Assembly (NCBI GenBank): GCA_003139615.1
Contig: PLJH01000124.1
Coordinates: 1-44,372 of the forward strand
DNA from: Alphaproteobacteria bacterium
GTDB lineage: Bacteria; Pseudomonadota; Alphaproteobacteria; Micropepsales; Micropepsaceae
Length of the DNA: 44,372 nucleotides
Direction of reading: 5' to 3'
The notes under the pieces were generated by a model, which ran no database searches, was not told where the DNA came from, and was given only the letters and a program-made list of their open reading frames with translations. Numbering within the stretch: the stretch's first letter is position 1; each line of letters starts with the position of its first letter. The translations under genes and the position numbers were made by a program. Shown here in pieces: positions 21,378 through 29,778 of the stretch.

Positions 21378-21986
21378 GTGTCCGGTGAGCCGCCTGTTTT
21401 CATCGTCGATGACGATCCCGCTGTCTGCGATTCGCTCGCCGTTCTGCTGAAGGCGTCGGGCTTCGGCGTCGAGACCTTCGAATCGGCGACGCAGTTCCTG
21501 GCAAGCGGCGGTGCGGCGCGCCACGGCTGTCTCATTGCCGATATCCGCATGCCCGATATGGACGGCCTTGCGCTGCAGGAAGAACTCGCGCGGCGGGGCG
21601 CGCTCCTCGCCGTCATCATCGTGACGGGGCACGGCGACGTGCCGCTGGCGGTGCGGGCGATGAAGGCGGGCGCTGTCGATTTCCTCGAAAAACCCTTCGA
21701 CGAAGAGTCCCTGATGTTCAGCGTCCGGCGCGCCGCGGAGACGATCTCCTCGGCGGGAAACCGGATTGCGGCGCTGCAGGACGGCCGGGCGCGGCTCGCG
21801 GATCTGACGAAGCGCGAGCGCGAGGTGCTCGATCTCGTCGTGGCCGGCCGCGCCAACAAGGTCATTGCGCATGAGCTCGGCATCTCGCCGCGGACGGTGG
21901 AGCTGCATCGCGCGCGCGTCATGGACAAGATGAATGCGCGCACTGTCGCCGATCTGGTAAGGCTCTCGCTGCTGGTGAATGGATAG
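21378..21986 (+). CDS. FixJ-like response regulator (receiver + LuxR HTH)
   Basis: A 202-residue FixJ/NarL regulator. The receiver domain spans residues 5-120 with the DDD pocket, phosphoacceptor Asp55 in LIADIRMPDMDG and Lys in FLEKPFDEE. The LuxR-type helix-turn-helix spans residues 135-195: LTKREREVLDLVVAGRANKV, then ELGISPRTVELHRARVMDKM. The GTG start has GGGAG nearby. FixJ normally pairs with a FixL heme kinase, but none is in this window. A receiver-only gene follows 133 bp downstream with FixJ-like boxes ahead of it. Confidence 0.9.
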   Translation: MSGEPPVFIVDDDPAVCDSLAVLLKASGFGVETFESATQFLASGGAARHGCLIADIRMPDMDGLALQEELARRGALLAVIIVTGHGDVPLAVRAMKAGAVDFLEKPFDEESLMFSVRRAAETISSAGNRIAALQDGRARLADLTKREREVLDLVVAGRANKVIAHELGISPRTVELHRARVMDKMNARTVADLVRLSLLVNG

Positions 21987-22033
21987 GGCCGCGCCTGATC
22001 CCGGCCGTCAGCGTCAACAGACCGTTAAGGCGC

Positions 22034-22063
22034 ACGTAGTGGCCGTATCTCGGGTTACTACGT
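22034..22063. promoter_or_regulatory. putative FixJ-type binding sites
   Basis: ACGTAGT (22034-22040) and ACTACGT (22057-22063) form an inverted pair ahead of the receiver-only gene. They read GCACGTAG and, on the other strand, ATACGTAG, each one mismatch from the GTAmGTAG core reported for FixJ binding. Confidence 0.35.
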
Positions 22064-22119
22064 ATTTCCCCGTATCGCGCCGGGACTTTAATCTCCCGTT
22101 CCGGCGGGTGCATTTTGTC

Positions 22120-22503
22120 ATGACGAACTCCTCTCCCCGATTGATCTGCGTGGTGGACGACGACGAGGCCGTCCGCGATTCGCTGGGCGTGTTGCTGATG
22201 GCGCGCGGTCACAGCGTGCGTACATTCGAATCTGCCCGCGCATTTCTCGATGATGGTGCTGCGAATGCCTGCGCCTGCCTGCTGCTCGACATGCACATGC
22301 CGGAGATGACGGGTCTTGCTCTGCTGCTGGAGCTGCGCCAATCCGGCAAGGCCGTGTCGTCGATCATGATCACGGGCGGTCCCGATGCGTCGCTGGGCGA
22401 AAAAGCCGAGGAAGCGGGCGCTCTCGCCGTGCTGCGCAAGCCCGTTCCGGAAGACGAATTGTTCGGCTGGATCGAACGCGCGCTGGGCAACAAAATGGAT
22501 TAG
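22120..22503 (+). CDS. single-domain response regulator receiver
   Basis: A 127-residue receiver domain with no output domain: acidic pocket VVDDDEAV, phosphoacceptor Asp57 in LLLDMHMPEMTG, Thr/Ser at SIMITGG, and Lys in LRKPVPEDEL. The N-terminal third (DSLGVLLMARGHSVRTFESA) is close to that of the FixJ-like protein just upstream (DSLAVLLKASGFGVETFESA), so it probably arose by duplication and loss of the DNA-binding half. Such proteins act as phosphate sinks or adaptors. The ATG at 22120 starts the conserved domain; the upstream open frame covers the promoter region. Confidence 0.85.
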   Translation: MTNSSPRLICVVDDDEAVRDSLGVLLMARGHSVRTFESARAFLDDGAANACACLLLDMHMPEMTGLALLLELRQSGKAVSSIMITGGPDASLGEKAEEAGALAVLRKPVPEDELFGWIERALGNKMD

Positions 22504-22539
22504 TGTCGGCGCGTTCGTTCCAGCGCAGGACCGCTTCCC

Positions 22540-22974
22540 ATGAAACCGATTCCGGAACCCCGTCACGATCTTTCGCCTATGGAAATCGACGCGGTGGAAG
22601 TGCGGCTTTACGAATACAATCGGGCGGTCACCGGTCGCGGCGACGGCGCGGGATTGGGCTTCGTCCTTCGCGACGAAGCGGGACGCATGATCGGCGCGGC
22701 GGCCGGGTATAGCTGGGCCGGAATCAGCGAACTCAAGCAGATGTGGGTCGACGAGGCCTATCGCGGCCAGGGTTACGGCCGCGCTCTCCTGGAAGCGTTC
22801 GTCGCGGAAGCGCAACGGCGCGGCGTGCGGCGCGTCTGGGTTGCGAGTTACGATTTCCAGGCGCCTGGGCTGTATGAGCGGCTGGGCTTCGTGCGCATGG
22901 CCGAATTCGAAGGCTGGCCGGATGGGCACGTCAATGTCATTCTATGCAAAACTTTTCCGGCCGACGACAAATAA
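22540..22974 (+). CDS. GNAT-family N-acetyltransferase
   Basis: A 144-residue acetyltransferase with the GNAT fold: acetyl-CoA-binding motif A VDEAYRGQGYGRALLEAFVA (the R-G-x-G-x-G/A core is intact), followed by RRVWVASYDFQAPGLYERLG and FVRMAEFEGWPDGHVNV. There is no membrane segment. The substrate cannot be predicted from sequence; the YDFQAPxxYExLGF end is common in amino-acid and small-amine acetyltransferases. It starts 36 bp after the receiver gene on the same strand, so they may share a transcript. It is convergent with the hydrolase at 22987. Confidence 0.85.
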   Translation: MKPIPEPRHDLSPMEIDAVEVRLYEYNRAVTGRGDGAGLGFVLRDEAGRMIGAAAGYSWAGISELKQMWVDEAYRGQGYGRALLEAFVAEAQRRGVRRVWVASYDFQAPGLYERLGFVRMAEFEGWPDGHVNVILCKTFPADDK

Positions 22975-22986
22975 GAGCCCGCGCAT

Positions 22987-23748
22987 TCACTCGAGACTGC
23001 CGTCGAGAAAATCGAAAACCGTCGCCTTGAACAGTGCGTGCGGGATGGCCGAGAAATGATCGCAGCCGGGCAGGGTGATGGCGCGTGCGCCCGGGATCGC
23101 ATGCGCCAATATTTCCGGATCGCCTGCCAGCGCATCGCGCGCGCCCGCAACGACAAGCGTCGGCACGCGCAATTGCGCGAGGGCATCACGATCGAATGAT
23201 CCGTGCTGTGCGCGCGCGCAAGCGGCCAGCGCCTTGCGATCCTCGCCCTGTTCGTCCGCGAAATGGCGGAAGCTGCGCAACAGCGGATCGGAGATCGCAT
23301 TGGGATCGTCCGCATCCATCGCATCGGCCATCGGATTGCCGGGCGGAGATGCTTCGAACATGCGTCCGCCGACACCGCCGATGATGAGGTTGTGCAAACG
23401 CTCGGGCCTTGCGAGCGCCGCCGCCAATGCGAGCCGTGCGCCCATCGAATAACCCATCAGGTCGGCCTTCGCGATGCCGGCATGATCCATCAACGCAAAA
23501 ATGTCGCCGACAAGGCTTTCGCGCGCATAGGCCGCGGGATCATGCGGCTTGTCGCTTTCGCCATGGCCGCGACTGTCGAAGGCGAGGCAGCGCAACCGCC
23601 GACGCTCCAGCGTACCATACCAGCCGACACGCCGCCAATTCTCATTGCGGTTCGACGAAAAGCCGTGAACCAAAACGATCGGCGGCGCCTCGCGGGGACC
23701 GAAATCGTCGAAGGCGAGCGTGATGCCGTTGGTGGTGAATTGGGTCAT
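22987..23748 (-). CDS. alpha/beta hydrolase (cytoplasmic)
   Basis: A 253-residue alpha/beta hydrolase: oxyanion-hole motif IVLVHGFSSN, LAFDSRGHGESDKP, nucleophile Ser in LMGYSMGARLALA, and catalytic His near PGCDHFSAIPH. The acid is likely the Asp in VAGARDALAG. There is no signal peptide. The YSMG nucleophile elbow and DSRGHGESDKP are typical of esterase/epoxide-hydrolase-like and RutD-like enzymes. It is the last gene of a minus-strand pair with the enoyl-CoA hydratase, but a large palindromic repeat (23803-23946) separates the two and may terminate or process the message. Confidence 0.88.
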   Translation of the reverse strand: MTQFTTNGITLAFDDFGPREAPPIVLVHGFSSNRNENWRRVGWYGTLERRRLRCLAFDSRGHGESDKPHDPAAYARESLVGDIFALMDHAGIAKADLMGYSMGARLALAAALARPERLHNLIIGGVGGRMFEASPPGNPMADAMDADDPNAISDPLLRSFRHFADEQGEDRKALAACARAQHGSFDRDALAQLRVPTLVVAGARDALAGDPEILAHAIPGARAITLPGCDHFSAIPHALFKATVFDFLDGSLE

Positions 23749-23802
23749 GTATTCTCGTTACCGGGCCAAACGTTGCCCCGCAAGTGATAGCTATTCCGAT
23801 TC

Positions 23803-23946
23803 CACCCGCCCCTTGAGGGCGGGTCGAAAAATCTGAGCGAAGCGAAGAATTTTTCGGGGCGGGGTGCTGCATCAACAATACCCCGCCCCGAAATTCTCTT
23901 TTCGCTGACGCTCAAAGACAATTTCGACCCGCCCCATGGGCGGGTG
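23803..23946. repeat. large nested palindromic intergenic repeat
   Basis: Two arms (23803-23865 and 23880-23946) are imperfect reverse complements of each other around a 14-base spacer. Each arm contains its own small hairpin (CCCGCCCCTTGAGGGCGGG; CCCGCCCCATGGGCGGG) and a GAGCGAAGCG-type segment. The design resembles the GC-rich intergenic repeats with GCGAAGCG cores seen in many alphaproteobacterial genomes. As RNA it would fold into a long stem. Confidence 0.75.
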
Positions 23947-23955
23947 ATCGTGTTC

Positions 23956-24747
23956 TTACCGTCCCGTGAAATTCGGCGTGCGCTTTTCGAGAAACGCACG
24001 CACGCCTTCGCGATGGTCTTCGGTCTGGAACAGTTTGTAGATCGTGTCGATGGCCCAACCGCCGATCTCCGTGGGATCGCCATAAGTCCCGCGGCGCAGG
24101 CCCTCTTTCATATAGCGCAATGCGAGGGGAGGATTGGCTGCGATACGTTCCGCCAGCGCCATCGCGCGCGGCATCAATTCGGCATGCGGCACGACATAGG
24201 ACACGAGACCTATCCGCAGCGCTTCCTGCGCGTCGATCATGTCGCCGGTGAACAGAAGCTCGGCCGCTTTGGCGGGACCGACGATCGCGGGCAGCTTCCA
24301 CAAACTCCCGACATCGGAGATCAATCCGCGCTTGATGAACAGTTCCGCGAATTTCGCGTGCTCCGAGGCGATGCGAATATCCGCATAAAGCGAAAGCTCC
24401 ATGCCCCAGCCGACCGCGACGCCGTTGACTGCTGCAATGACGGGCTTGTCGCATTCGATAGCGGCCATCGCTGCCGGCGTGGGTGTGGGGCGCACGACCT
24501 TGCGGCCGTGGCGCGGTTCGCCGGTCATCATTTCCTTCACGTCTTCGCCGGCGCAGAAGGCGGGGTCGACGCCGGTGACGACAACGCAACGAACTTCGTC
24601 GTCGCGCGCCGCGGCGCGAAAGGCGGCTTCGATTTCGGCATAGGCGCGCGGGTTGAGCGCGTTGCGGCGCTCGGGCCGGTTCAGCGAGACGACGGCGACA
24701 TGGCCCCGCAGTTCATAGAGCAGGCAGGTGAATTCGCTGGGGGTCAT
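23956..24747 (-). CDS. enoyl-CoA hydratase/isomerase family protein
   Basis: A 263-residue crotonase-fold protein: VAVVSLNRPERRNALNP, first oxyanion-hole segment DPAFCAGEDVKEM, second IAAVNGVAVGWGMELSL, and FAELFIKRGLISDVGSLW. In the crotonase family, a Glu in the loop after GxGxE...D acts as acid/base in hydratases; here the GWGMELSLYAD segment is intact, and the second acidic position (ISDVGSLWKLP) has Asp, as in some isomerases and dehalogenase-like members. It probably acts on an acyl-CoA in fatty-acid or aromatic degradation. The ATG at 24747 was chosen because upstream in-frame codons have no family similarity. Confidence 0.88.
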   Translation of the reverse strand: MTPSEFTCLLYELRGHVAVVSLNRPERRNALNPRAYAEIEAAFRAAARDDEVRCVVVTGVDPAFCAGEDVKEMMTGEPRHGRKVVRPTPTPAAMAAIECDKPVIAAVNGVAVGWGMELSLYADIRIASEHAKFAELFIKRGLISDVGSLWKLPAIVGPAKAAELLFTGDMIDAQEALRIGLVSYVVPHAELMPRAMALAERIAANPPLALRYMKEGLRRGTYGDPTEIGGWAIDTIYKLFQTEDHREGVRAFLEKRTPNFTGR

Positions 24748-24994
24748 TGCATAAGTCCGAATGGCGGCGCTCCAGCTTGCCGTGCCCGCGCGCATCGTGC
24801 GAGAAGATTGTGACTGTGCTTTTGCCGTCACACGGAAATATCAGCAATTTCAATCGGTTGGAGGTTGATCGGTTTCGCGCTACTGCCGCGCGCGCAGGCC
24901 GATTGGCCTTCTTTAAAGAACTTCCCATATATGGTCGCGGAGCGGACCGTCCCGCTGCCGTCCGCGTTACAGTTCGAGCAAAGGGAAATCTCAT

Positions 24995-26782
24995 ATGGTT
25001 GCGTTCTTGCGCTGGGCCCAGTCGATCGTTGTCGGGACACTCAACGGGCTTCTCAAATTCGCGCTCGCAATCGTTCTCCTGATCGCCGTTCTCGCGGGCA
25101 TCGGGATGATGGAAGGCGACGGGCTGCCGTCGAAGATGGTCCTGAACCTCGATTTGCGTTCGCCGGTCGCAGATTCCAACGCGCCCGATCCTTTGGACGC
25201 GAGCACGCGACCGCCTTCGATCATGGACATCGTGCTGGCGCTCGATGCGGCCGGACGCGATGCGCGGGTCAAAGGCGCGTTCCTGCGTCTCGGCACGGCC
25301 GATCTTTCGGTGCCGCAGGCCGAGGAAATTGGTGCCGCGATCCAGCGTTTCCGCCAGACCGGCAAATTCGTTCTCGCCCACAGCCAGGGCTTTCTGTCGA
25401 ACGGCCTCGGCGATTACCTGACGGCCGCCAGCGCCAGTGAAATCTGGATGCAGCCCAAGAGCCCGTTCGGTACGGCCGGCGCCGGCGCGGGCGCACTGTT
25501 CCTGCGCGGGCTGTTCGACAAGTTCGACGCGGTGCCGCAGATGGTGAAGCGCTCCGACTTCAAGAGCGCCGCCGACATGTACATGGAAAAGGACTACACG
25601 GGTCCCGACCGCCTGCAGACGACGGCGCTTCTGCAATCCTGGTACGACAACGCGACCACGGCGGCAGCCGCGGATCGCAAGCTCGCGCCCAAAGCCGTCG
25701 TTGCCGATTTCGAAGCGAGCCCACAATTCGCCGACGATGCGAGGCGCGAAGGCCTCATCGACCGCATGGGCTATGACGACGAAGCCGAAAGCGCCGCGCG
25801 CGACCGCGCAGGCTCCGGCGCCGGCATGGTATCGCTCAAGAAATACTGGCATGCCGTGAAAGACGTGGCATCGCTCACGGGCGGGACGCATGTGGCGCTG
25901 ATCGAAGCGGCCGGCGAAATCGTCGACGGCACGACCGGGGGCGGCAGCCTGTTCGGCAACAACGAAAACATCATCGCAGGCGACGATCTTTCCGCCGCCA
26001 TCCGTTCGGCCACCAAGGACAAGAGCATCAAGGCCATCATCCTGCGCGTCGACTCGCCGGGCGGATCGGTGACGGCTTCGGACCAGATCCTCGATGCGGT
26101 GAAGAAGGCACAGGCCGCGGGCAAGCCCGTTGTGGTGAGCATGGGTGCGGTGGCGGCTTCGGGCGGCTATTACATCTCCGCGTCTGCCAATAAGATCATC
26201 GCCGAGCCCGGCACATTGACCGGGTCGATCGGCGTGCTCACCGGCAAGGTGTCGCTGGGCAAGACCATCGGATTGGTCGGCGCCAACGCCGACGAGATCG
26301 GGGTCGGCAAGAATGCCCTGTTCGATTCGGGCATCTCGCCGTTCACGCCGGACCAGCTCGCCAATCTCAACACCCAGGCGGACGTCACCTATGCCGACTT
26401 CACGCAGAAGGTGGCTACGGGGCGCAAGCTGCCGCTCGACAAGGTGCAGGAGATTGCGAAGGGCCGTGTGTGGACGGGAGCCGACGCGGAGCCGCGCGGT
26501 CTCGTCGATCAGCTGGGCGGCTTTTGGACGGCGGTCGCCGCGATGAAGCAGGCGGCGGGCATCCCGGCCGATGGCAAGGTTCAGTTCGTGCGCTTTCCGA
26601 AGGCGAAGAGCCTGGGCCAGGCGTTGGAGGATGCCTTCGGCGGCACAACCGCCAGCATGCGTGCGATACAGGGCCTGGCCACCCTGGCGCAGACGCCCGG
26701 TATTCGCTCGGTGGTCGAGGCGGTGAGCGAAGCGCCACACGGCACGGTCGAAATGCGTGCTACAAATCTGCCGGCGCAATAG
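24995..26782 (+). CDS. sppA: signal peptide peptidase SppA (67-kDa type)
   Basis: A 595-residue protease, the long double-domain type. The N-terminal membrane helix at residues 14-38 (VVGTLNGLLKFALAIVLLIA) anchors it in the inner membrane facing the periplasm. The catalytic pair is visible: Lys190 in KRSDFKSAADMY in the N-terminal half and Ser389 in MGAVAASGGYYIS in the C-terminal half. RVDSPGGSVTASD and GSIGVLTGKVSL are conserved. It cleaves signal-peptide remnants in the membrane. AAAGGGAAA lies just upstream of the ATG. The TPR/hydroxylase gene starts 44 bp downstream. Confidence 0.95.
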   Translation: MVAFLRWAQSIVVGTLNGLLKFALAIVLLIAVLAGIGMMEGDGLPSKMVLNLDLRSPVADSNAPDPLDASTRPPSIMDIVLALDAAGRDARVKGAFLRLGTADLSVPQAEEIGAAIQRFRQTGKFVLAHSQGFLSNGLGDYLTAASASEIWMQPKSPFGTAGAGAGALFLRGLFDKFDAVPQMVKRSDFKSAADMYMEKDYTGPDRLQTTALLQSWYDNATTAAAADRKLAPKAVVADFEASPQFADDARREGLIDRMGYDDEAESAARDRAGSGAGMVSLKKYWHAVKDVASLTGGTHVALIEAAGEIVDGTTGGGSLFGNNENIIAGDDLSAAIRSATKDKSIKAIILRVDSPGGSVTASDQILDAVKKAQAAGKPVVVSMGAVAASGGYYISASANKIIAEPGTLTGSIGVLTGKVSLGKTIGLVGANADEIGVGKNALFDSGISPFTPDQLANLNTQADVTYADFTQKVATGRKLPLDKVQEIAKGRVWTGADAEPRGLVDQLGGFWTAVAAMKQAAGIPADGKVQFVRFPKAKSLGQALEDAFGGTTASMRAIQGLATLAQTPGIRSVVEAVSEAPHGTVEMRATNLPAQ

Positions 26783-26826
26783 TCTCTCGGTCGCTGCGAG
26801 TGCAGCCGGGGGCGCAGGCAGACCGG

Positions 26827-28128
26827 ATGCAGAACGTTCCAAATCCTCGCGTTAGCCGGCTCGTTCAGGCGGCCCACGAAACCATGCGTGCCGGCCGCAT
26901 GGAGGAGGCGATGGGCATTTGGGAGCAGGTGTACGCGCTTGCGCCTGCCCATCCACAGGCGCTGTTCCATCTCGGCCGCTACGCCCTGTCGCGGAAGAAC
27001 CCCGTCCGCGCGCGCGATCTGTTCGAGCAGGCCGCGAACGCCGACCCGAACTCTCCCGTGCTTCCGCTCAATCTGTCCTATGCCTGGCGCGATCTCGGCG
27101 ACGGTCAGCGTGAAATGGATGCGATCGTCCGTGCACTGACGATAGATCCCTATTTCGTTCCGGCGCTGCTGGCCAAGGGGCAGCTTCTCGAGCGCAGCGG
27201 GCAGGTCCGCAAGGCTTCGCAGGTCTATAAGAATCTTCTCCTGATCGCGCCGCCGGAGAACGAAATCCCGCCCGACCTTCAGGAACCTCTTCGCCATGCG
27301 CGCGAAATCGTGCGCGAGAATACGCTCGCATTGGAGAAGCTTCTCGCCTCGCGTCTCGAGGCGGTTCGCCATCGCCACGCAAACGAGACTCTCAATCGTT
27401 TCGACGAATGCGTCGATATCGCGCTCGGCAAGAAGAAGGCGTTTACCCAGCAGCCCAGCATGCTGCTGTTCCCGCGACTGCCCGCCATTCAGTTCTACGA
27501 CGATGCGCTGTTTCCCTGGTTGAAGGAGCTCGACGCGGCGTCCGGCGCGATCCGCGAAGAACTCGTCGCCGTCATGCAGGAAGATTCGGAGGGGTTTCAG
27601 CCCTATGTTTCCCATCCGGACGGTTCGCCGCTCAACCAGTGGAAGGAGCTCAACAAATCGCCGCGCTGGAGCACCTATTTCCTGTGGAAAGACGGCGTGC
27701 GCATGGATGACGCTTGCGCGCGCTGCCCGCGCACGGCTGCCGTATCCGAAGCAATCCCCGTGCTCGACGACACGCCCAATTTCGGCCCGACGATCATGTT
27801 CTCCGTTCTGGCGCCGCGCACGCATATTCCGCCGCATTCGAGCGTCACGAATGCACGCCTCGTTACGCATTTGCCGTTAATTGTCCCGGAAGGCTGCCGC
27901 TTCCGGGTGGGAAACGAAACACGACCCTGGCGCGAAGGCAAGGCCTGGGTGTTCGACGATACGTTCGACCACGAGGCGTGGAACGACAGCGACGACTACC
28001 GCGTCATCCTGATGATCGATGTCTGGAATCCCTATCTGACCTTGGCCGAGCGCGAGCTCGTTTCCACGCTGCTGAACGGCATTCGGGATTATTTCGAGGC
28101 CACGACCTCGAAGGCCGTCGATTATTAG
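26827..28128 (+). CDS. TPR protein with aspartyl/asparaginyl beta-hydroxylase domain
   Basis: A 433-residue fusion. Residues 1-160 are TPR-like helices (MEEAMGIWEQVYALAPAHPQ, ALFHLGRYALSRKNPVRARD, LNLSYAWRDLGD). Residues 220-425 form a 2-oxoglutarate/Fe(II) aspartyl/asparaginyl hydroxylase domain: APRTHIPPHSSVTNARLVTH (iron and oxoglutarate region), LPLIVPEGCRFRVGNETRPW, EGKAWVFDDTFDHEAWN (iron His) and ILMIDVWNPYL. There is no signal peptide, so it acts in the cytoplasm on a peptide or protein side chain. Its stop codon overlaps by 4 bp the end of the convergent sulfotransferase gene. With the three TPR-sulfotransferases it suggests a shared protein- or peptide-modifying locus. Confidence 0.88.
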   Translation: MQNVPNPRVSRLVQAAHETMRAGRMEEAMGIWEQVYALAPAHPQALFHLGRYALSRKNPVRARDLFEQAANADPNSPVLPLNLSYAWRDLGDGQREMDAIVRALTIDPYFVPALLAKGQLLERSGQVRKASQVYKNLLLIAPPENEIPPDLQEPLRHAREIVRENTLALEKLLASRLEAVRHRHANETLNRFDECVDIALGKKKAFTQQPSMLLFPRLPAIQFYDDALFPWLKELDAASGAIREELVAVMQEDSEGFQPYVSHPDGSPLNQWKELNKSPRWSTYFLWKDGVRMDDACARCPRTAAVSEAIPVLDDTPNFGPTIMFSVLAPRTHIPPHSSVTNARLVTHLPLIVPEGCRFRVGNETRPWREGKAWVFDDTFDHEAWNDSDDYRVILMIDVWNPYLTLAERELVSTLLNGIRDYFEATTSKAVDY

Positions 28129-29768
28129 CGGGCCGGATAGCCGAAACGCTGCACCCAGGGCTGCAGGATCGGGAGGACGGGCGCCAGTTCGCGCTCGTAG
28201 CGCCGCCATTGGCCGACAGCGCCGCCATAAAGACCCTGCCGCACTTGCGCCGCGCTGACGCTGCGGATATCGATGGCGCGCACGCCTTCGCTGAATTCGC
28301 GCATGGATTCGTTCCAGGGGATGCCGATGAAACCGCACACGGCCTGCACGGTCGCGTCGAAGTCCTTCATCAGGTCTTCATAACGGTGGCCGCGCAGATT
28401 GAGCGGCAATTTCGACCAGTAGAGCTCGGAAAGCTGCATCACGGCGGCGTAATAGCGTGCGCAATCCTCGAGCCGGAGAAACTCGAAACTGTCCGTCGAA
28501 ACGGCAAATCGATTCCGAAATGCGCTCAGTACGACGTCGCGTGGATCGCGCAGCGCAAAGATCACTTTCGCATCGGGAAACAGTCGCGCAATCAGGGGAA
28601 GCTTGATCGAGTGGAACGGCAGTTTGTCCAGCAGAATCTTTCCCGATACGTCCACGCCCACCGCGCGGATCGACCGCCAATATTCGTCGCGCCAGCGGGC
28701 CAGCTCGACGCTGTCCAATGTTGCCAGACGGCTCACGCCTGCGTCGCCGTTCAGGAACTTTTTTGCAGCGTCGCGCAGTGCGTCATGCTCGTCGAGGGCA
28801 ACGATTTGCGGGGTGCTGGCCAGAATGGATTCCAGCAGCGTCGTTCCAGAGCGCATGAAGCCGACGAGAAACACGTGACCGGCGGGCTTGTCGTGCTCGC
28901 CCGGCACCATCGGCGGCGATGCCTTCCAGGGAACCGATTGCTCGAAATAGGCAGTAAGTCCGCGGACATTGTCGATGGCGCGCCCTACCGCGAATGTCGG
29001 TGCATGCTGGCGATGCAGTTCTTCATTTATGGAAGCATAGGCCTGGAATGCGTCGGAGGCGCGCTCTTGACGATCAAGCGCATCCGCCAGGAGACCTTGT
29101 GCCGACAAACGTTCCTGGCCCTTGAGCCTTTCGTCTTTCAATCCGGCGCGGAGCCTTTGTTCGGCAGAGGCAAAGTTTTTTTGCTGCATATCCACCGTGG
29201 CAAGTATGGTGATTGGAGACGGGTGCCCAGGATCCAATGCGAGGGCGCGTTCGGCATAAGTGCGCGCCTCTTCTCTGCGCCCTCTGCTGAGCAGTAGCGC
29301 CGCCAGAGCCAAGAGCGCGTCCACGTGGTCCGGTTGCAGCGTAACCGCGCGTTCCAATGATTGCTGGGCGGCTTCGATCTCGCCCAACGCATTGAGTGCC
29401 GCTGCCCGGTTGCAATGTGCCGCGACAAAATCGGGTGCAACGGAGAGAGCCGTGTCGAACGCAACGACGGCTTGCTGTGGCCGTTTGAGGTTGAGAAGGC
29501 ACGATCCGATCGCGTTGAGGAGAGCCGGATCGCGGGGAGAGAACGCTCTTGTGCACTCGAAATCGGCCAGCGCTTCCCGATAGCGGCTTCGTTCCGCAAA
29601 CCAGATCGCGCGCGCATTGTACAATGCGGGTTGTTGGGCGCCTTGGCGAATTGCGGCATCTGCCAGCTTGTATGCGTGGTCGGTGTCCGATCTGTTGATG
29701 GCGTCGATCACCTCCGAAACGGTGGCCTCGATTGCGTCATCCGACCGGAACGTTGCTTCGCTGCTCAT
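28125..29768 (-). CDS. TPR-sulfotransferase 1
   Basis: A 547-residue protein. Residues 30-260 are tandem TPRs (RYREALADFECTRAFSPRDP, RPQQAVVAFDTALSVAPDF, EIEAAQQSLERAVTLQPDH). Residues 295-540 form a sulfotransferase: 5'-phosphate-binding loop HVFLVGFMRSGTTLLES, LLDKLPFHSIKLPLIARLFP, and 3'-phosphate motif FALRDPRDVVLSAFRNRF. It ends with WRRYERELAPVLPILQPWV, shared with its two paralogues. The donor should be PAPS and the acceptor is unknown. No membrane segment. It starts 10 bp after the end of sulfotransferase 2, so the two are one transcript. Confidence 0.88.
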   Translation of the reverse strand: MSSEATFRSDDAIEATVSEVIDAINRSDTDHAYKLADAAIRQGAQQPALYNARAIWFAERSRYREALADFECTRAFSPRDPALLNAIGSCLLNLKRPQQAVVAFDTALSVAPDFVAAHCNRAAALNALGEIEAAQQSLERAVTLQPDHVDALLALAALLLSRGRREEARTYAERALALDPGHPSPITILATVDMQQKNFASAEQRLRAGLKDERLKGQERLSAQGLLADALDRQERASDAFQAYASINEELHRQHAPTFAVGRAIDNVRGLTAYFEQSVPWKASPPMVPGEHDKPAGHVFLVGFMRSGTTLLESILASTPQIVALDEHDALRDAAKKFLNGDAGVSRLATLDSVELARWRDEYWRSIRAVGVDVSGKILLDKLPFHSIKLPLIARLFPDAKVIFALRDPRDVVLSAFRNRFAVSTDSFEFLRLEDCARYYAAVMQLSELYWSKLPLNLRGHRYEDLMKDFDATVQAVCGFIGIPWNESMREFSEGVRAIDIRSVSAAQVRQGLYGGAVGQWRRYERELAPVLPILQPWVQRFGYPAR

Positions 29769-29778
29769 GGATTTTGCC

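Noticed and set aside
23803..23946. CRISPR-like repeats
   Set aside because: Only one inverted pair, no regular direct repeats or spacers.
24713..26842. 709-codon minus-strand open frame opposite sppA
   Set aside because: Antisense shadow of a conserved protease gene; no recognisable domain.
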